Source: Tissierella sp. Yu-01 (GTDB lineage Bacteria > Bacillota > Clostridia > Tissierellales > Tissierellaceae). From it: a stretch of DNA of 64,000 nt. Made by a program: the position numbers and the translations under genes. The DNA is taken from NCBI RefSeq assembly GCF_029537395.1, contig NZ_CP120677.1, positions 372,001-436,000 of the forward strand. The letters run 5' to 3'. The notes under the pieces were generated by a model. It saw nothing but the letters and a program-made list of their open reading frames with translations. It was not told where the DNA came from and ran no database searches. This document shows, piece after piece, positions 54,034 to 63,195 of this stretch; position 1 is the first letter of the stretch; each line of letters opens with the position of its first letter.

Positions 54034-54409
54034 AAAGAGTATTTTCTACAGAATTAATAGTTATTAAAAGTGTAGCTCTTGACCAAGGGAATTTTTCACT
54101 AATCAAATCAAAATCAGGACCATTTTTTAAGAATTGAGCAGTTCCTATAATTAAAAATCCCGTTCCTTTGTAATTTTTTCCTTGAACCTCCCGACTACCG
54201 ATTGTAAGCTTGACTCTATTATCCCTGTCAATATTTTCTTCAGTTTTGTTCATTCCTCCTACAGGAATTAAAAGTTTATCATCTTGGCTTACATGTATAT
54301 AGCTATTCCACGTATTCACAACATGAGGTCCATCTATTCCCTGGGTTACAATAGCTACCTCACCATCGGCAGGGTGTCTTAATACTTCTAACAATTTTTC
54401 ATTTAGCAT
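54032..54409 (-). CDS. FMN-binding split-barrel protein (FMN-bp/pyridoxamine-phosphate-oxidase-like)
   Basis: 125 residues. The series ADGEVAIVTQGIDGPHVVNT, PVGGMNKTEENIDRDNRVKLTIGSR and GTGFLIIGTAQF closely recalls the small FMN-binding protein of Desulfovibrio, a dimer of a split-barrel fold. The native reaction is unknown; it may be a flavin carrier or redox protein. AAGGGAG precedes ATG 54409 on its strand. Lies next to dodecin, another flavin binder. Confidence 0.88.
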   Translation of the reverse strand: MLNEKLLEVLRHPADGEVAIVTQGIDGPHVVNTWNSYIHVSQDDKLLIPVGGMNKTEENIDRDNRVKLTIGSREVQGKNYKGTGFLIIGTAQFLKNGPDFDLISEKFPWSRATLLITINSVENTL

Positions 54410-54732
54410 TTTAATCTCCCTTACTATGTTTTTGACTATGAGTATTATGCCCGCTTTAATTTAATAAAGTTAGAAACTCCAAAGTACTTTTCTTTAAGGT
54501 CAAGGGAGAGTTATTCTTCAAACTATGCCTGTTTCAAATTTAGCAAGTAAAATTATACCATATGTACAAAGCTAAGAATAAGATAAAAACTTTGTGATCT
54601 AGATAATAGCAAAGATTACAGAGGTTTTGATATTTTCAATTACCATCAACATCAGATTAACCAAGTTATATAGTAAAGCTATGTTCCTGTAATTATTTGT
54701 AAATTCATGATATAATTAGTTAAGCCTATTAA
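54410..54732. other. Gap with no recognisable gene
   Basis: About 320 AT-rich bases between the FMN-bp gene and the peptidase remnant. I see no open frame or repeat. Near the end, CATGATATAATTAGTT (54706-54721) is a promoter-like -10 almost identical to CATGGTATAATTAGTT at 55712-55727 before the serpin remnant. Confidence 0.45.
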
Positions 54733-55413
54733 GAAGTATACACTAAAGCGGATGTTAATCGAGAAGACTATGATACTTCTGAAATTGCTCATAATATAGT
54801 AGGATATATCAAAGGTACAGATAGCAAAAAAGCAATTATAATATCAGCTCACTTTGATGGACGAGGGATTAGAGATGGAGATATATATAGAAGTGCAATG
54901 GATAATGCATCAGGGGTAGCGGCTTTAATAAAAATGGCAGAGGAATTAAAACAGGTCTCACTAGATAATCCCTTTGAATCAAATATAATTTTCTGTGCAT
55001 TTAATGGAGAGGAGCAATTATATATTGGAAGCACCGCTTTTGTAAACCAATCAAAATCTCAGCCATGGTATGAAAATATGTATAATATAAACATAGACTC
55101 TATCGGTGAAAGAGATGGTGGACGTCTGATATTTCCTAATGTTAGTGAATATTCAGTAGAGTTATATGAAGATGTTAAAAATGCTATGGAGAAAAGTGGG
55201 ATAGTTTTTGCTGAACTTGAACGACCAATTACAAGTGACCATCGAAGTTTTGAAAAAGTTGGAAAGGCTAATATTTGTATTACTCAAGAAGATTGGCTTG
55301 AATGGATTCATAAACCAATAGATACTCCAGATATTTTAGATTATACAGAAATAGAAAAGATAGCAAATGCTCTAAGTGATTTTGTTATAGATAATGATGG
55401 AACAGTGTATTAG
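54733..55413 (+). pseudogene. M28 family zinc aminopeptidase, 5' truncated
   Basis: Reading from 54733 to the stop at 55413 gives about 226 residues of the C-terminal peptidase domain. All zinc ligands are visible: IIISAHFDGR (His), MDNASGVAAL (Asp), FNGEEQ (Glu pair), NIDSIGERD (Asp) and SDHRSF (His). But in-frame stops lie at 54721 and 54730, no start with a ribosome site precedes the SAHFDG motif, and ATG 54898 would omit the first ligand. The signal peptide and N-terminal half are gone, so it is a remnant. Confidence 0.8.
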
Positions 55414-55500
55414 AAAATACTTAAAGAAAGACCTCCTTTCATTACAATACTTGGAAATGCTAATTTACAACGAGTTTCAGAAATGGTTGGAAATAAAGAC

Positions 55501-55584
55501 GTCATTCTGAGCGCAAGCGAAGAATCTAGGGTTTGACACGAGATCCTTCGTTAGTGAAGCTAATGCTGGCCGTCTCAGGATGAC
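55501..55584. repeat. Fold-back dispersed repeat
   Basis: GTCATTCTGAG (55501-55511) pairs with CTCAGGATGAC (55574-55584), and CGAAGAATCT with AGATCCTTCG inside, one mismatch each. A member of the TCATTCTGAGCGNAG...GAATCT type of interspersed palindrome, related to the copies at 30.8 and 49.6 kb. Confidence 0.7.
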
Positions 55585-55767
55585 AAAAAAGATGCTGCAC
55601 ATTATTCTTAGAATACGTCGTAGGAATAAATCTAAATTGATGTAAGCTATATTAGAAACTGTATTTATAGCCATTCTTAGGTTTATGTTGAAGTAGGACT
55701 AATGTAAAAGCATGGTATAATTAGTTAAATTTATACGTGGTTACTACCGGGTTGTAAAGGAGTGTAA

Positions 55768-55929
55768 GGAGTAGAGGCAACGGCATATACTGATATTACA
55801 TATGCAGGATCAGCGCTACCTGATGGGAGAGCAGAAATGATTTTGAATAGACCTTTTATATTTGTTTTAACTGGTAAGAACAATATACCTTTGTTTGTAG
55901 GAATCGTGAATAATCCTAATTTAAATTAA
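55768..55929 (+). pseudogene. Serpin C-terminal remnant
   Basis: 53 residues after an in-frame TAA at 55765. GVEATAYTDITYA resembles the hinge of a serpin reactive-centre loop, followed by FNRP-like NRPFIFVLTGKNNIPLFVGIVNNPN, the conserved serpin C-terminal strand. The remaining 300 or more residues of a serpin are missing, and no start codon serves this piece. Bacterial serpins are exported protease inhibitors. A good terminator still follows, showing the original gene end. Confidence 0.75.
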
Positions 55930-55939
55930 GGGAATAGGG

Positions 55940-55967
55940 TACTTCACTTTCTAGTGAAGTATTTTTT
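55940..55967 (+). terminator. Terminator after serpin remnant
   Basis: Perfect 9-bp stem TACTTCACT with AGTGAAGTA, TTCT loop, six T residues. Confidence 0.9.
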
Positions 55968-56021
55968 GTTCGCGTATCAATATGGTATAATAAATCCAAG
56001 AAAAAATAGGAGATAATTAAT

Positions 56022-56651
56022 ATGGGAAACATAACATTATTAAAAAAACAAATTCTCGAAACATCAATTTATTCATACAATCAGGGACTTTTTGCAGGGA
56101 CAAGCGGAAATTTAAGTGCTTATGATGGAGAATCAAATCTTGTGGTTATAACACCTACATCCATTAGATATGATGAAATGACTTTGGAAGATATAGTTGT
56201 TATAGATCTAGAGGGAAATATTGTAGAAGGAAAACATAAGCCTTCATCTGAATGGCAAATGCATTGTGAAATATATAAAGTAAAAGATAATGTATATTCA
56301 GTAGTCCATACTCATTCACCTTATGCTACAGCCTTTGCAGTAAATAGAAAGTCCATACCCCTTATACTTATTGAAATGATTCCTTTTTTAGGAGGAGAGG
56401 TTCCTGTAGCTGAAATTGCATTACCTGGTACTAAAGAACTTGGACTTAATGCCTTAAAGGTTCTAGATGACAAAAACGCATGTCTTTTAAGTAATCATGG
56501 TGTTTTAGCAATAGGTGAAACCGTTGATCAGGCACATATACGAGCAGAATATGTGGAGGATTCTGCAAAAATATATCATTATGCCCTAAATGCTGGGGAA
56601 ATTCATCTCATTCCTAAAGATATAGAAAATAAAATGAGAAACAATAAATGA
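56022..56651 (+). CDS. Class II aldolase/adducin-family protein, probable 5-deoxyribulose-1-phosphate aldolase
   Basis: 209 residues. Zinc ligands of the fuculose-phosphate-aldolase group are present: His96 and His98 (VVHTHSPYA) and His159 (LLSNHGVLAIG), with catalytic Glu77 (SSEWQMH) and the phosphate-binding GTSGN. The family also has fuculose, rhamnulose and methylthioribulose enzymes. Coupling to an MtnA-like isomerase favours the deoxypentose salvage role (DrdA/Ald2): cleavage to DHAP and acetaldehyde. Promoter-like TGGTATAAT at 55983-55991, GGAG before ATG. Confidence 0.82.
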   Translation: MGNITLLKKQILETSIYSYNQGLFAGTSGNLSAYDGESNLVVITPTSIRYDEMTLEDIVVIDLEGNIVEGKHKPSSEWQMHCEIYKVKDNVYSVVHTHSPYATAFAVNRKSIPLILIEMIPFLGGEVPVAEIALPGTKELGLNALKVLDDKNACLLSNHGVLAIGETVDQAHIRAEYVEDSAKIYHYALNAGEIHLIPKDIENKMRNNK

Positions 56652-56674
56652 AAATATGGGAGGTTGAAGTTTAT

Positions 56675-57745
56675 ATGGAAAGAGCAGATAAAGATTTAGC
56701 TTTCTTACTTAGATATGAAAATGTTGCATGGTATGAAAATGGTAAGGTTCGTATTCTGGATAGAAGAATTTATCCAAGAAAGATAGAATTCGTTGAGTGT
56801 GAGACTCATGAAGAAGTTGCCAAAGCAATAGCTGATATGGTTACACAAAGTGGTGGTCCCTATGTTGCAGCAGGAATGGGAATGGCTCTAGCTGCCTATG
56901 AGGTAAGAAATAAGAATGAGAAGGATATTTTAGAATATCTTGAAAGAGCAGCTTATACTTTATCCCACGCTAGACCTACAACTAGTGAAAATATGCTAAA
57001 TGTAACAAACAGCGCATTAAGTATTGCAAAAGATTCCTTAAGTGAAGGGAAAAGAGTAGATGAGGCAATATTTAACAGTGTAATTGAAGTTTCCAACAAT
57101 AAATATAGTAAAATATCAAAAGTAGCTAACTATCTAGTGAACAATTTTCCTAATAAGGGAACTGTAATGACTCAGTGCTTTGCAGAAACTATTGTTGGTT
57201 TTATGGTACTAGAAAGCAGAAAACAAAATAAGGATATAAAATATATTTGTCCTGAAACTAGACCATATTTACAAGGCGCTAGATTAACAGCTAGTGTAAT
57301 ACAGGATATGGGAGGAGATGTAACTGTAATTACAGATAATATGCCTGGTTATACAATTGGCAAGAAAAAAGTTGATGTATTTACATCTGCAGCGGATGTT
57401 ATTACTATGGACGGGCATGTAGTAAATAAGGTAGGTACGTTCCAAATAGCTCTTGCAGCTCACTATTGGGGAATTCCTTATTTTGTCACTGGAGCACCTA
57501 ATCCAAAACATCCCGGAGTTGAATCTGTAAATATAGAGGAAAGAGATTCAGAACTAGTTCTTTATCATCTAGATACAAAAGCAACAATGGATGGTGTTAA
57601 AGGCTATTACCCAGCTTTTGATATAACACCACCTCAATTATGTAGCGGTGTTGTGACAGATAAAGGTATTTTCTCACCATTTGATTTAAATAGTTATTTT
57701 ACATCTGACAGGGATTGTGAAGACAAATCTAGTATATTGATTTAG
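56675..57745 (+). CDS. MtnA-like sugar-phosphate isomerase, probable 5-deoxyribose-1-phosphate isomerase
   Basis: 356 residues, aIF-2B/MtnA fold. The catalytic pair of MtnA is matched by Cys168 (TQCFAET) and Asp241 (SAADVITMDGHVVNKVGT); NIEERDSELV and PAFDITPPQLCSGVVTDKG are family hallmarks. It opens 1-phospho-(thio/deoxy)ribose to the ribulose. ATG 56675 follows GGGAGG and gives the typical opening; ATG 56648, overlapping the aldolase stop, is possible. No methionine-salvage genes (MtnW, MtnD, MtnX) are nearby, which favours the 5-deoxyribose role. Confidence 0.82.
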   Translation: MERADKDLAFLLRYENVAWYENGKVRILDRRIYPRKIEFVECETHEEVAKAIADMVTQSGGPYVAAGMGMALAAYEVRNKNEKDILEYLERAAYTLSHARPTTSENMLNVTNSALSIAKDSLSEGKRVDEAIFNSVIEVSNNKYSKISKVANYLVNNFPNKGTVMTQCFAETIVGFMVLESRKQNKDIKYICPETRPYLQGARLTASVIQDMGGDVTVITDNMPGYTIGKKKVDVFTSAADVITMDGHVVNKVGTFQIALAAHYWGIPYFVTGAPNPKHPGVESVNIEERDSELVLYHLDTKATMDGVKGYYPAFDITPPQLCSGVVTDKGIFSPFDLNSYFTSDRDCEDKSSILI

Positions 57746-57778
57746 ATAGAGATAATTTTGATTTAATTTGATTTAATG

Positions 57779-57811
57779 ACGTCAATCATTTATATGTGGT
57801 TGACGTTTTTT
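57779..57811 (+). terminator. Terminator of the deoxypentose operon
   Basis: 10-bp stem ACGTCAATCA with TGGTTGACGT (one wobble), then six T residues. Confidence 0.88.
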
Positions 57812-57929
57812 GTATTGTTTTATTAGTAATTGTTCAAGAATTTAAATTTAATACTAAGTATAATGATTTTTTGGATAAGCTAAGTTGTAAACTTGGCTAA
57901 ACTATTATAAAATAGAGTGGGGATAAAGG

Positions 57930-59180
57930 ATGAATAATATGAAAAAGAAAATATTTTTAATAATTAATCTTAGTATATGCATATGTATATTATTAATAGG
58001 TTGTTCCAAGGCTGTTGAACCACCAGATATTCAAATACCAGATATTGAAGTTCCGGATGATCCTCCAGTTGTGGAGCCTGAAGAAGATCCAATAGATGAA
58101 CAGATAAAAGAGATGACCTTAGAGGAAAAAGTAGGGCAATTACTAATTGTGGGGGTAGAAGGGAAAGAAATCAGTGAGACAGATATTTCCCACATACAGA
58201 ATATGAATATAGGGGGATTTGTGTTTTTTTCTCGAAATATAGAGAATGAAGAACAGTTACTTGATCTTTTAAATTCATTAAAAGAGGAAAACAAGATAAA
58301 TAATATACCGTTATTTCTTTCAGTTGATGAGGAAGGTGGCATTGTAAGTAGACTATCCAAAATATTTACAAATCTACCTAATGCATCAATACTTGGAGAG
58401 AAAGATGATCTCAAATTATCATTTGAATACGGGGAGAATTTAGGAACAAAATTAAAAAGTCTTGGTTTTAATATTGACTTTGCTCCTGTTTTAGATATTA
58501 ATTCTAACCCAGATAACCCTGTTATTGGAAATAGAGCACTTGGTAAAACCGCTGATTCAGTAACTAGACATGGTATGGAGGTTATGAATGGTATCAAGTC
58601 TCAGAATATTATACCTGTTGCAAAACATTTCCCAGGACATGGTGACACATCAGTAGACTCACACTTGGCTTTGCCAAGAGTTGATAAATCACTTGAGGAT
58701 TTAGAGAACCTTGAGTTAATACCATTTGAGAATGCAATTAAGAATAATATAGAAATGATAATGGTTGCTCATATTTTATATCCACAAATAGATGAAAATT
58801 TTCCATCGTCAATTTCTGAGATTTTGATTAAGGACATTCTTAGAGATAAACTTAAATTTAATGGAGTAGTTATTTCTGATGATATTACCATGGGAGCCAT
58901 AGTTGATAATTATTCCATAGAGGAAGCATCATTGCAATTTTTAGTAAGCGGTGGAGATATTGTTCTTGTGTGTCATGGCAACGAGAATCCCACTTTGGTT
59001 TTTAACCGAATTATCGCAGGAGTTAAGAATGGTGAATTGAGTGAAAGTGAACTCGATGATAAGATATACAGGATTCTAAAATTGAAGAAATTTTATAATC
59101 TTGAAGATAAGACTATTGAAAGAATAGAAACAGATGATGTAAATAGTAAAACTATTGAATTGATCAATAAATTTAATTAG
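57930..59180 (+). CDS. Glycoside hydrolase family 3 lipoprotein, beta-N-acetylhexosaminidase (NagZ-like)
   Basis: 416 residues. Lipoprotein signal with lipobox LIGC (Cys25) and a Pro/Glu/Asp-rich linker (about 28-58), then a GH3 domain with the His/Asp dyad motif KHFPGHGDTSVDSH and nucleophile in VVISDDITMGAI. Gram-positive homologues cleave GlcNAc from muropeptides outside the cell. GGGG precedes ATG 57930; ATG 57939 is also possible. Followed by a sugar kinase 11-14 bases on. Confidence 0.9.
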   Translation: MNNMKKKIFLIINLSICICILLIGCSKAVEPPDIQIPDIEVPDDPPVVEPEEDPIDEQIKEMTLEEKVGQLLIVGVEGKEISETDISHIQNMNIGGFVFFSRNIENEEQLLDLLNSLKEENKINNIPLFLSVDEEGGIVSRLSKIFTNLPNASILGEKDDLKLSFEYGENLGTKLKSLGFNIDFAPVLDINSNPDNPVIGNRALGKTADSVTRHGMEVMNGIKSQNIIPVAKHFPGHGDTSVDSHLALPRVDKSLEDLENLELIPFENAIKNNIEMIMVAHILYPQIDENFPSSISEILIKDILRDKLKFNGVVISDDITMGAIVDNYSIEEASLQFLVSGGDIVLVCHGNENPTLVFNRIIAGVKNGELSESELDDKIYRILKLKKFYNLEDKTIERIETDDVNSKTIELINKFN

Positions 59181-59194
59181 GGGGCTGCCATTTG

Positions 59195-60097
59195 ATGAAA
59201 ACTATAGGGATTGATTTAGGTGGTACAAGTATATATGGAGGAATTATAAATGATAAAGGTCAAATACTAAAAAGAGTAGATAGGGAGACTGGGAAAAGTG
59301 TAGGAGCAGATGAGGTTTTAAGAAGAATATCCCTAGTTATAGATGATTTGCTAAAAATAGAAAATGACATAATTGGTATAGGTATTGGGTCGCCAGGATT
59401 TATAGATACATATAATGGTAAAGTGCTTACTGTTGGTGGTAATATAGAAGGCTGGGCTGGTACTGATATTAAAGGAAAACTTTCGAAGAAATACCCTAAC
59501 CATCAGATATTTGTTGGCAATGATGCTAATGTTGCTGGCATATGTGAAGGCTGGATAGGCGCTGGTAAGGATTTTGACAGCTATATAATGATAACTCTAG
59601 GTACTGGCCTAGGAGGAGCTATTTACACAAAGAAACAGGGGATATGGTATGGACAAAATTTCCAAGGTGGTGAGCTTGGACATGCGATATTATATCCTAA
59701 TGGGCGAAAATGTACTTGTGGTCAAAATGGCTGTGTTGAACAGTATATATCTGGGACTGCAATAGAAAAACTATATTTTGAGCTGACTGGCAAGTCTTTA
59801 AATGGTAAAGAAATATTTAGAACATATGATACAGATAATAATTCAAAGATAATTATTGATAATTTTGCTAAAAATCTAGCTATTTATATTTCTTCTTTAA
59901 AAAATATATTTGACCCTGAAGGCATAGTTATCGGTGGAGGAGTAATCAATTCAAAAGATTATTGGTGGGATTTAATGGTAGATAGCTATAGAAACTATGT
60001 CAATGACCCTAAGGGTTTAGAAATAGTACCAGCTATATACTTAAACGATGCGGGTATGATAGGCGCAGGTAAATTAGCATTAGACAATATGAAGTAG
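59195..60097 (+). CDS. ROK-family sugar kinase (glucokinase or N-acetylglucosamine kinase-like)
   Basis: 300 residues. Phosphate-1 motif IGIDLGGTSIYGG, sugar-binding GNDANVAG and the ROK zinc motif GHAILYPNGRKCTCGQNGCVEQY are intact. Glucokinase is the default ROK call, but the adjacent NagZ-like gene suggests the substrate is GlcNAc or a related amino sugar from wall recycling. AGGGGG precedes; TTG 59192 directly before the ATG is an alternative start. Confidence 0.88.
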   Translation: MKTIGIDLGGTSIYGGIINDKGQILKRVDRETGKSVGADEVLRRISLVIDDLLKIENDIIGIGIGSPGFIDTYNGKVLTVGGNIEGWAGTDIKGKLSKKYPNHQIFVGNDANVAGICEGWIGAGKDFDSYIMITLGTGLGGAIYTKKQGIWYGQNFQGGELGHAILYPNGRKCTCGQNGCVEQYISGTAIEKLYFELTGKSLNGKEIFRTYDTDNNSKIIIDNFAKNLAIYISSLKNIFDPEGIVIGGGVINSKDYWWDLMVDSYRNYVNDPKGLEIVPAIYLNDAGMIGAGKLALDNMK

Positions 60098-60105
60098 GTG
60101 CAATA

Positions 60106-63100
60106 ATGGCTGAGAAAAAAGTTTATTTAGGATCATTTAATAATCACAACAAAAAGATATTACATGAGAAGATGATCACTTATTTAAAAGAAAATAAGGG
60201 AGAGAAATTTTATTATATTTTACCTAATGGAAACTTATTAAAGAAATATAGAAGAGATTTTATAAATGAAGTGGAAGGCACCTTAGATTTAAATCTTTTT
60301 ACCTTTGATGATATTGTTAATAATATCATCAAAGGTTATTCTTATAAAAGTATAGATGATCCCTTAAAGGGGTTAATAATTAGAAATATATTAAAAAATC
60401 TATCTGAAAAAAAAGAAATAGAGTATTATAAAGATGTTACGAATATGGAAGGTTTTGTGGACAGTTGTATAAACATTATCCGCGAAATCAAAAGATCCTT
60501 GATAACTCCTGAAATATATTTAAGTAAGTGTCCCAACGATAGCTACTATAAGGAAATTGGAGTTATATATAATGAGTATGAAAGGATTTTATTGGACAAG
60601 TCCCTATCGGACAGAGAAAATGATTATTTAAACTGTATAAATATATTAAGTCAAAATCCTGACTACTTATCAGATTTGGAGTTTATTATAATTGATGAAT
60701 TCTATGATTTCAGACCTATTGAATCAGAAATTATAAAAGAGTTGTCAAAAAAAGATATAGATATATTTATAAATATTCCCTTTGGAAATTCTTCAGATAA
60801 TGTAATATTACAGGAAACTCTAAAAAAATTAAAGGGATTTGGTTTTTCTATAGAATATCATGAAAAAAATCCTTCTAATATCTTTGAATCTCTTAGTAAT
60901 AAATTATTTACTTATAATGATGAAAAACTTGATTTTATTGAGAACATTGAAGTAATAAAAAGTCCTTCTTGCTACATAGAAATGAAGAAGATATTTAGGG
61001 ATATAAAAGGTAAACTACATGGTGGAATAGATATTGATCAGATGGCAGTTGTATTAACTAGTAATAGTTATATGAATTCCTTATTTAGAGTTGCTGATGA
61101 AGAAGGTATACCGCTTAAAATAAGCAAAAAAACTCCTGTGTCAATGTTACCAATTGTAAAAGAACTACTAAATATTATAAAAACTAAAATGTCTAATGGT
61201 TTAAGAGAAAATATACTTAACAGAATTAAGTCAAACTATTTTCCAATCTGTGATTCTTACGATAAAGATGAAGTTGAATATTTTATACGAAAACTAAACT
61301 TTGATTCATTTGATGATCTTAATAAAATATTAGAAGATAATAAAAGCCTTAGTATTCCACTTAGATACATTGAAATATTGAAAGAGCTTGTTGATAAAAT
61401 TAGGGTTGAAAATGATCATATATCTGAAGAAAATGCTGTTGATATCTATAATAGCATTTTTATTAAATTCCTTGATAATTACAAGATTGAAGAAAGAATA
61501 TTCAATATGTATCAATCATTAAAAGATTATGATATATTTCATAGAGATTTAATGAGTTTGGAAAAACTTAAAGATGTATTAATACGTATGGACGAAATAG
61601 CTATTATAAATGATAGGATGACACTAGAAGATTATTACTTAGTCTTAGAGGATTATCTAAAAGAAGAAAGTATAATAGAAACTGATGAAACAATAAAGGG
61701 GCTAGAAGTTCTTAATCCGATTAATTCTAGAGGATTATCCCATAAGATTTTGTACATTGTAGGTTTATCCCAAGAAGAGTATCCTCAACTTAATAATAGA
61801 AGTTTTTTCCTATCAGATGACAATTACTATACCTTGAAGAAAATAGGAATCGACATTATGAATTATCATGAAAGATTCGCTAATGAGGCTTTGAAGTTTT
61901 CAACATTGATTTCTTCTTGTAAAGAACAATTATATTTATCATTTAATGAAAATTCACAAGAAGAAGGTAAAAATATACCTTCTATGTTTTTAGATGATTT
62001 GCTATCTAAAATTAGAGGAGAAAAAATAGAAGAGAAAGTTAAATATGCAATTCTTGAATTGGACTATCTAATTAAAAGTGATATTGATGAGATTACATGT
62101 GAAAAAGACTTAATTAATGCTCTATTGTATAAATATTATAATGGAGAATTAGAGGAAAAATACCTGTCCATATTAGATCAAAGATATAGTGAGCAAATAG
62201 ATAAAATAAATAAGATTATAAATATTGAAAAAAAGAGAACCTCAGATAACTACAATCAGTTTAGTGGACTTTTAGATGATAAATCCATTAAGAATGTTAT
62301 AAAAACAAATTTAGATGATAAGGTTTATTCAATATCCTATTTAGAGGGATATAGCATGTGCCCTTATTATTTTCTTTTGCATGACTACTTTAAAGTAGAA
62401 GAAATGGGAAGAACACCTGAAGATTTTAGCCCAATTGATATAGGTACTATTTATCATGGGGTATTAAATAATTATTATAGGAAATATCAAAAAGACTTGA
62501 TTGATAATAAAGATGAATTTAATTTCGAAGAGACTACTGAATACTTAAGGAATTTAGTAAATAAATATTCTACTATGGCGAATTTCGATATAAGCAATAA
62601 GGGAGATTACTTAGTAGTTGATAATATTTATTTAAGACTGGAAGGTTTTATAAAAAGTGATATTGAAAGAATTAAAAAGTATAATATTGTACCTTGGGAG
62701 TTTGAAGTCGAATTTGGGAGAGAAAACCCATTCATTATTGAAATGAATAACAAGAAGATATCATTTAGAGGAAAAATCGATAGAATTGATAAAATAGCTG
62801 ATGAAGATAAATTTATTGTTATAGATTATAAATCAAGTTCATATGGTAAGAAGGACTTGACACAAATAGTAAATGGACTGTCATTACAGCTTCCAGTATA
62901 TATCCTTTCCCAAGGTGATAAGAATGTAATAGCTGGCTCATATAGCATACTTTCTAATGGAGAATTTAGTACTGCTATGGGAATTCTAGGAGAAGCTAAT
63001 TTTATAACAAAGAGACAAAAGGGTGCTTTGGAAAAGGACCAATGGGATAATACACTGGAAAATTCAAAAAATATAATATTTAATATAATACAGAATATAA

Positions 63101-63195
63101 ATAATGGTAATTTCTCAGTGAATCCATTGGAGTGTTCGGAGTATTGCCCTTATAAGGATATATGCAGATTTGACAAGGTAATGGAGGTGAATTAG
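60106..63195 (+). CDS. AddB-like PD-(D/E)XK nuclease/inactivated helicase subunit
   Basis: 1029 residues. The C-terminal nuclease shows GKIDRID, then FIVIDYKSSS (PD-DxK), and four cysteines for a 4Fe-4S staple: MCPYYF (about 760) and ECSEYCPYKDIC near the end. This is the AddB layout. The N-terminal Walker A is not evident: YLGSFNNHNKKI stands where GxxGSGKT would be, so ATP-driven translocation likely depends on the partner. LNPINSRGLSHKILYIVGLSQEEYP matches the helicase-like fold. Its stop overlaps the GTG of the AddA gene. Confidence 0.87.
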   Translation: MAEKKVYLGSFNNHNKKILHEKMITYLKENKGEKFYYILPNGNLLKKYRRDFINEVEGTLDLNLFTFDDIVNNIIKGYSYKSIDDPLKGLIIRNILKNLSEKKEIEYYKDVTNMEGFVDSCINIIREIKRSLITPEIYLSKCPNDSYYKEIGVIYNEYERILLDKSLSDRENDYLNCINILSQNPDYLSDLEFIIIDEFYDFRPIESEIIKELSKKDIDIFINIPFGNSSDNVILQETLKKLKGFGFSIEYHEKNPSNIFESLSNKLFTYNDEKLDFIENIEVIKSPSCYIEMKKIFRDIKGKLHGGIDIDQMAVVLTSNSYMNSLFRVADEEGIPLKISKKTPVSMLPIVKELLNIIKTKMSNGLRENILNRIKSNYFPICDSYDKDEVEYFIRKLNFDSFDDLNKILEDNKSLSIPLRYIEILKELVDKIRVENDHISEENAVDIYNSIFIKFLDNYKIEERIFNMYQSLKDYDIFHRDLMSLEKLKDVLIRMDEIAIINDRMTLEDYYLVLEDYLKEESIIETDETIKGLEVLNPINSRGLSHKILYIVGLSQEEYPQLNNRSFFLSDDNYYTLKKIGIDIMNYHERFANEALKFSTLISSCKEQLYLSFNENSQEEGKNIPSMFLDDLLSKIRGEKIEEKVKYAILELDYLIKSDIDEITCEKDLINALLYKYYNGELEEKYLSILDQRYSEQIDKINKIINIEKKRTSDNYNQFSGLLDDKSIKNVIKTNLDDKVYSISYLEGYSMCPYYFLLHDYFKVEEMGRTPEDFSPIDIGTIYHGVLNNYYRKYQKDLIDNKDEFNFEETTEYLRNLVNKYSTMANFDISNKGDYLVVDNIYLRLEGFIKSDIERIKKYNIVPWEFEVEFGRENPFIIEMNNKKISFRGKIDRIDKIADEDKFIVIDYKSSSYGKKDLTQIVNGLSLQLPVYILSQGDKNVIAGSYSILSNGEFSTAMGILGEANFITKRQKGALEKDQWDNTLENSKNIIFNIIQNINNGNFSVNPLECSEYCPYKDICRFDKVMEVN

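Noticed and set aside
54898-55413. A functional small M28 peptidase starting at ATG 54898
   Set aside because: That start would drop the first zinc ligand (in SAHFDG), and no ribosome site precedes it.
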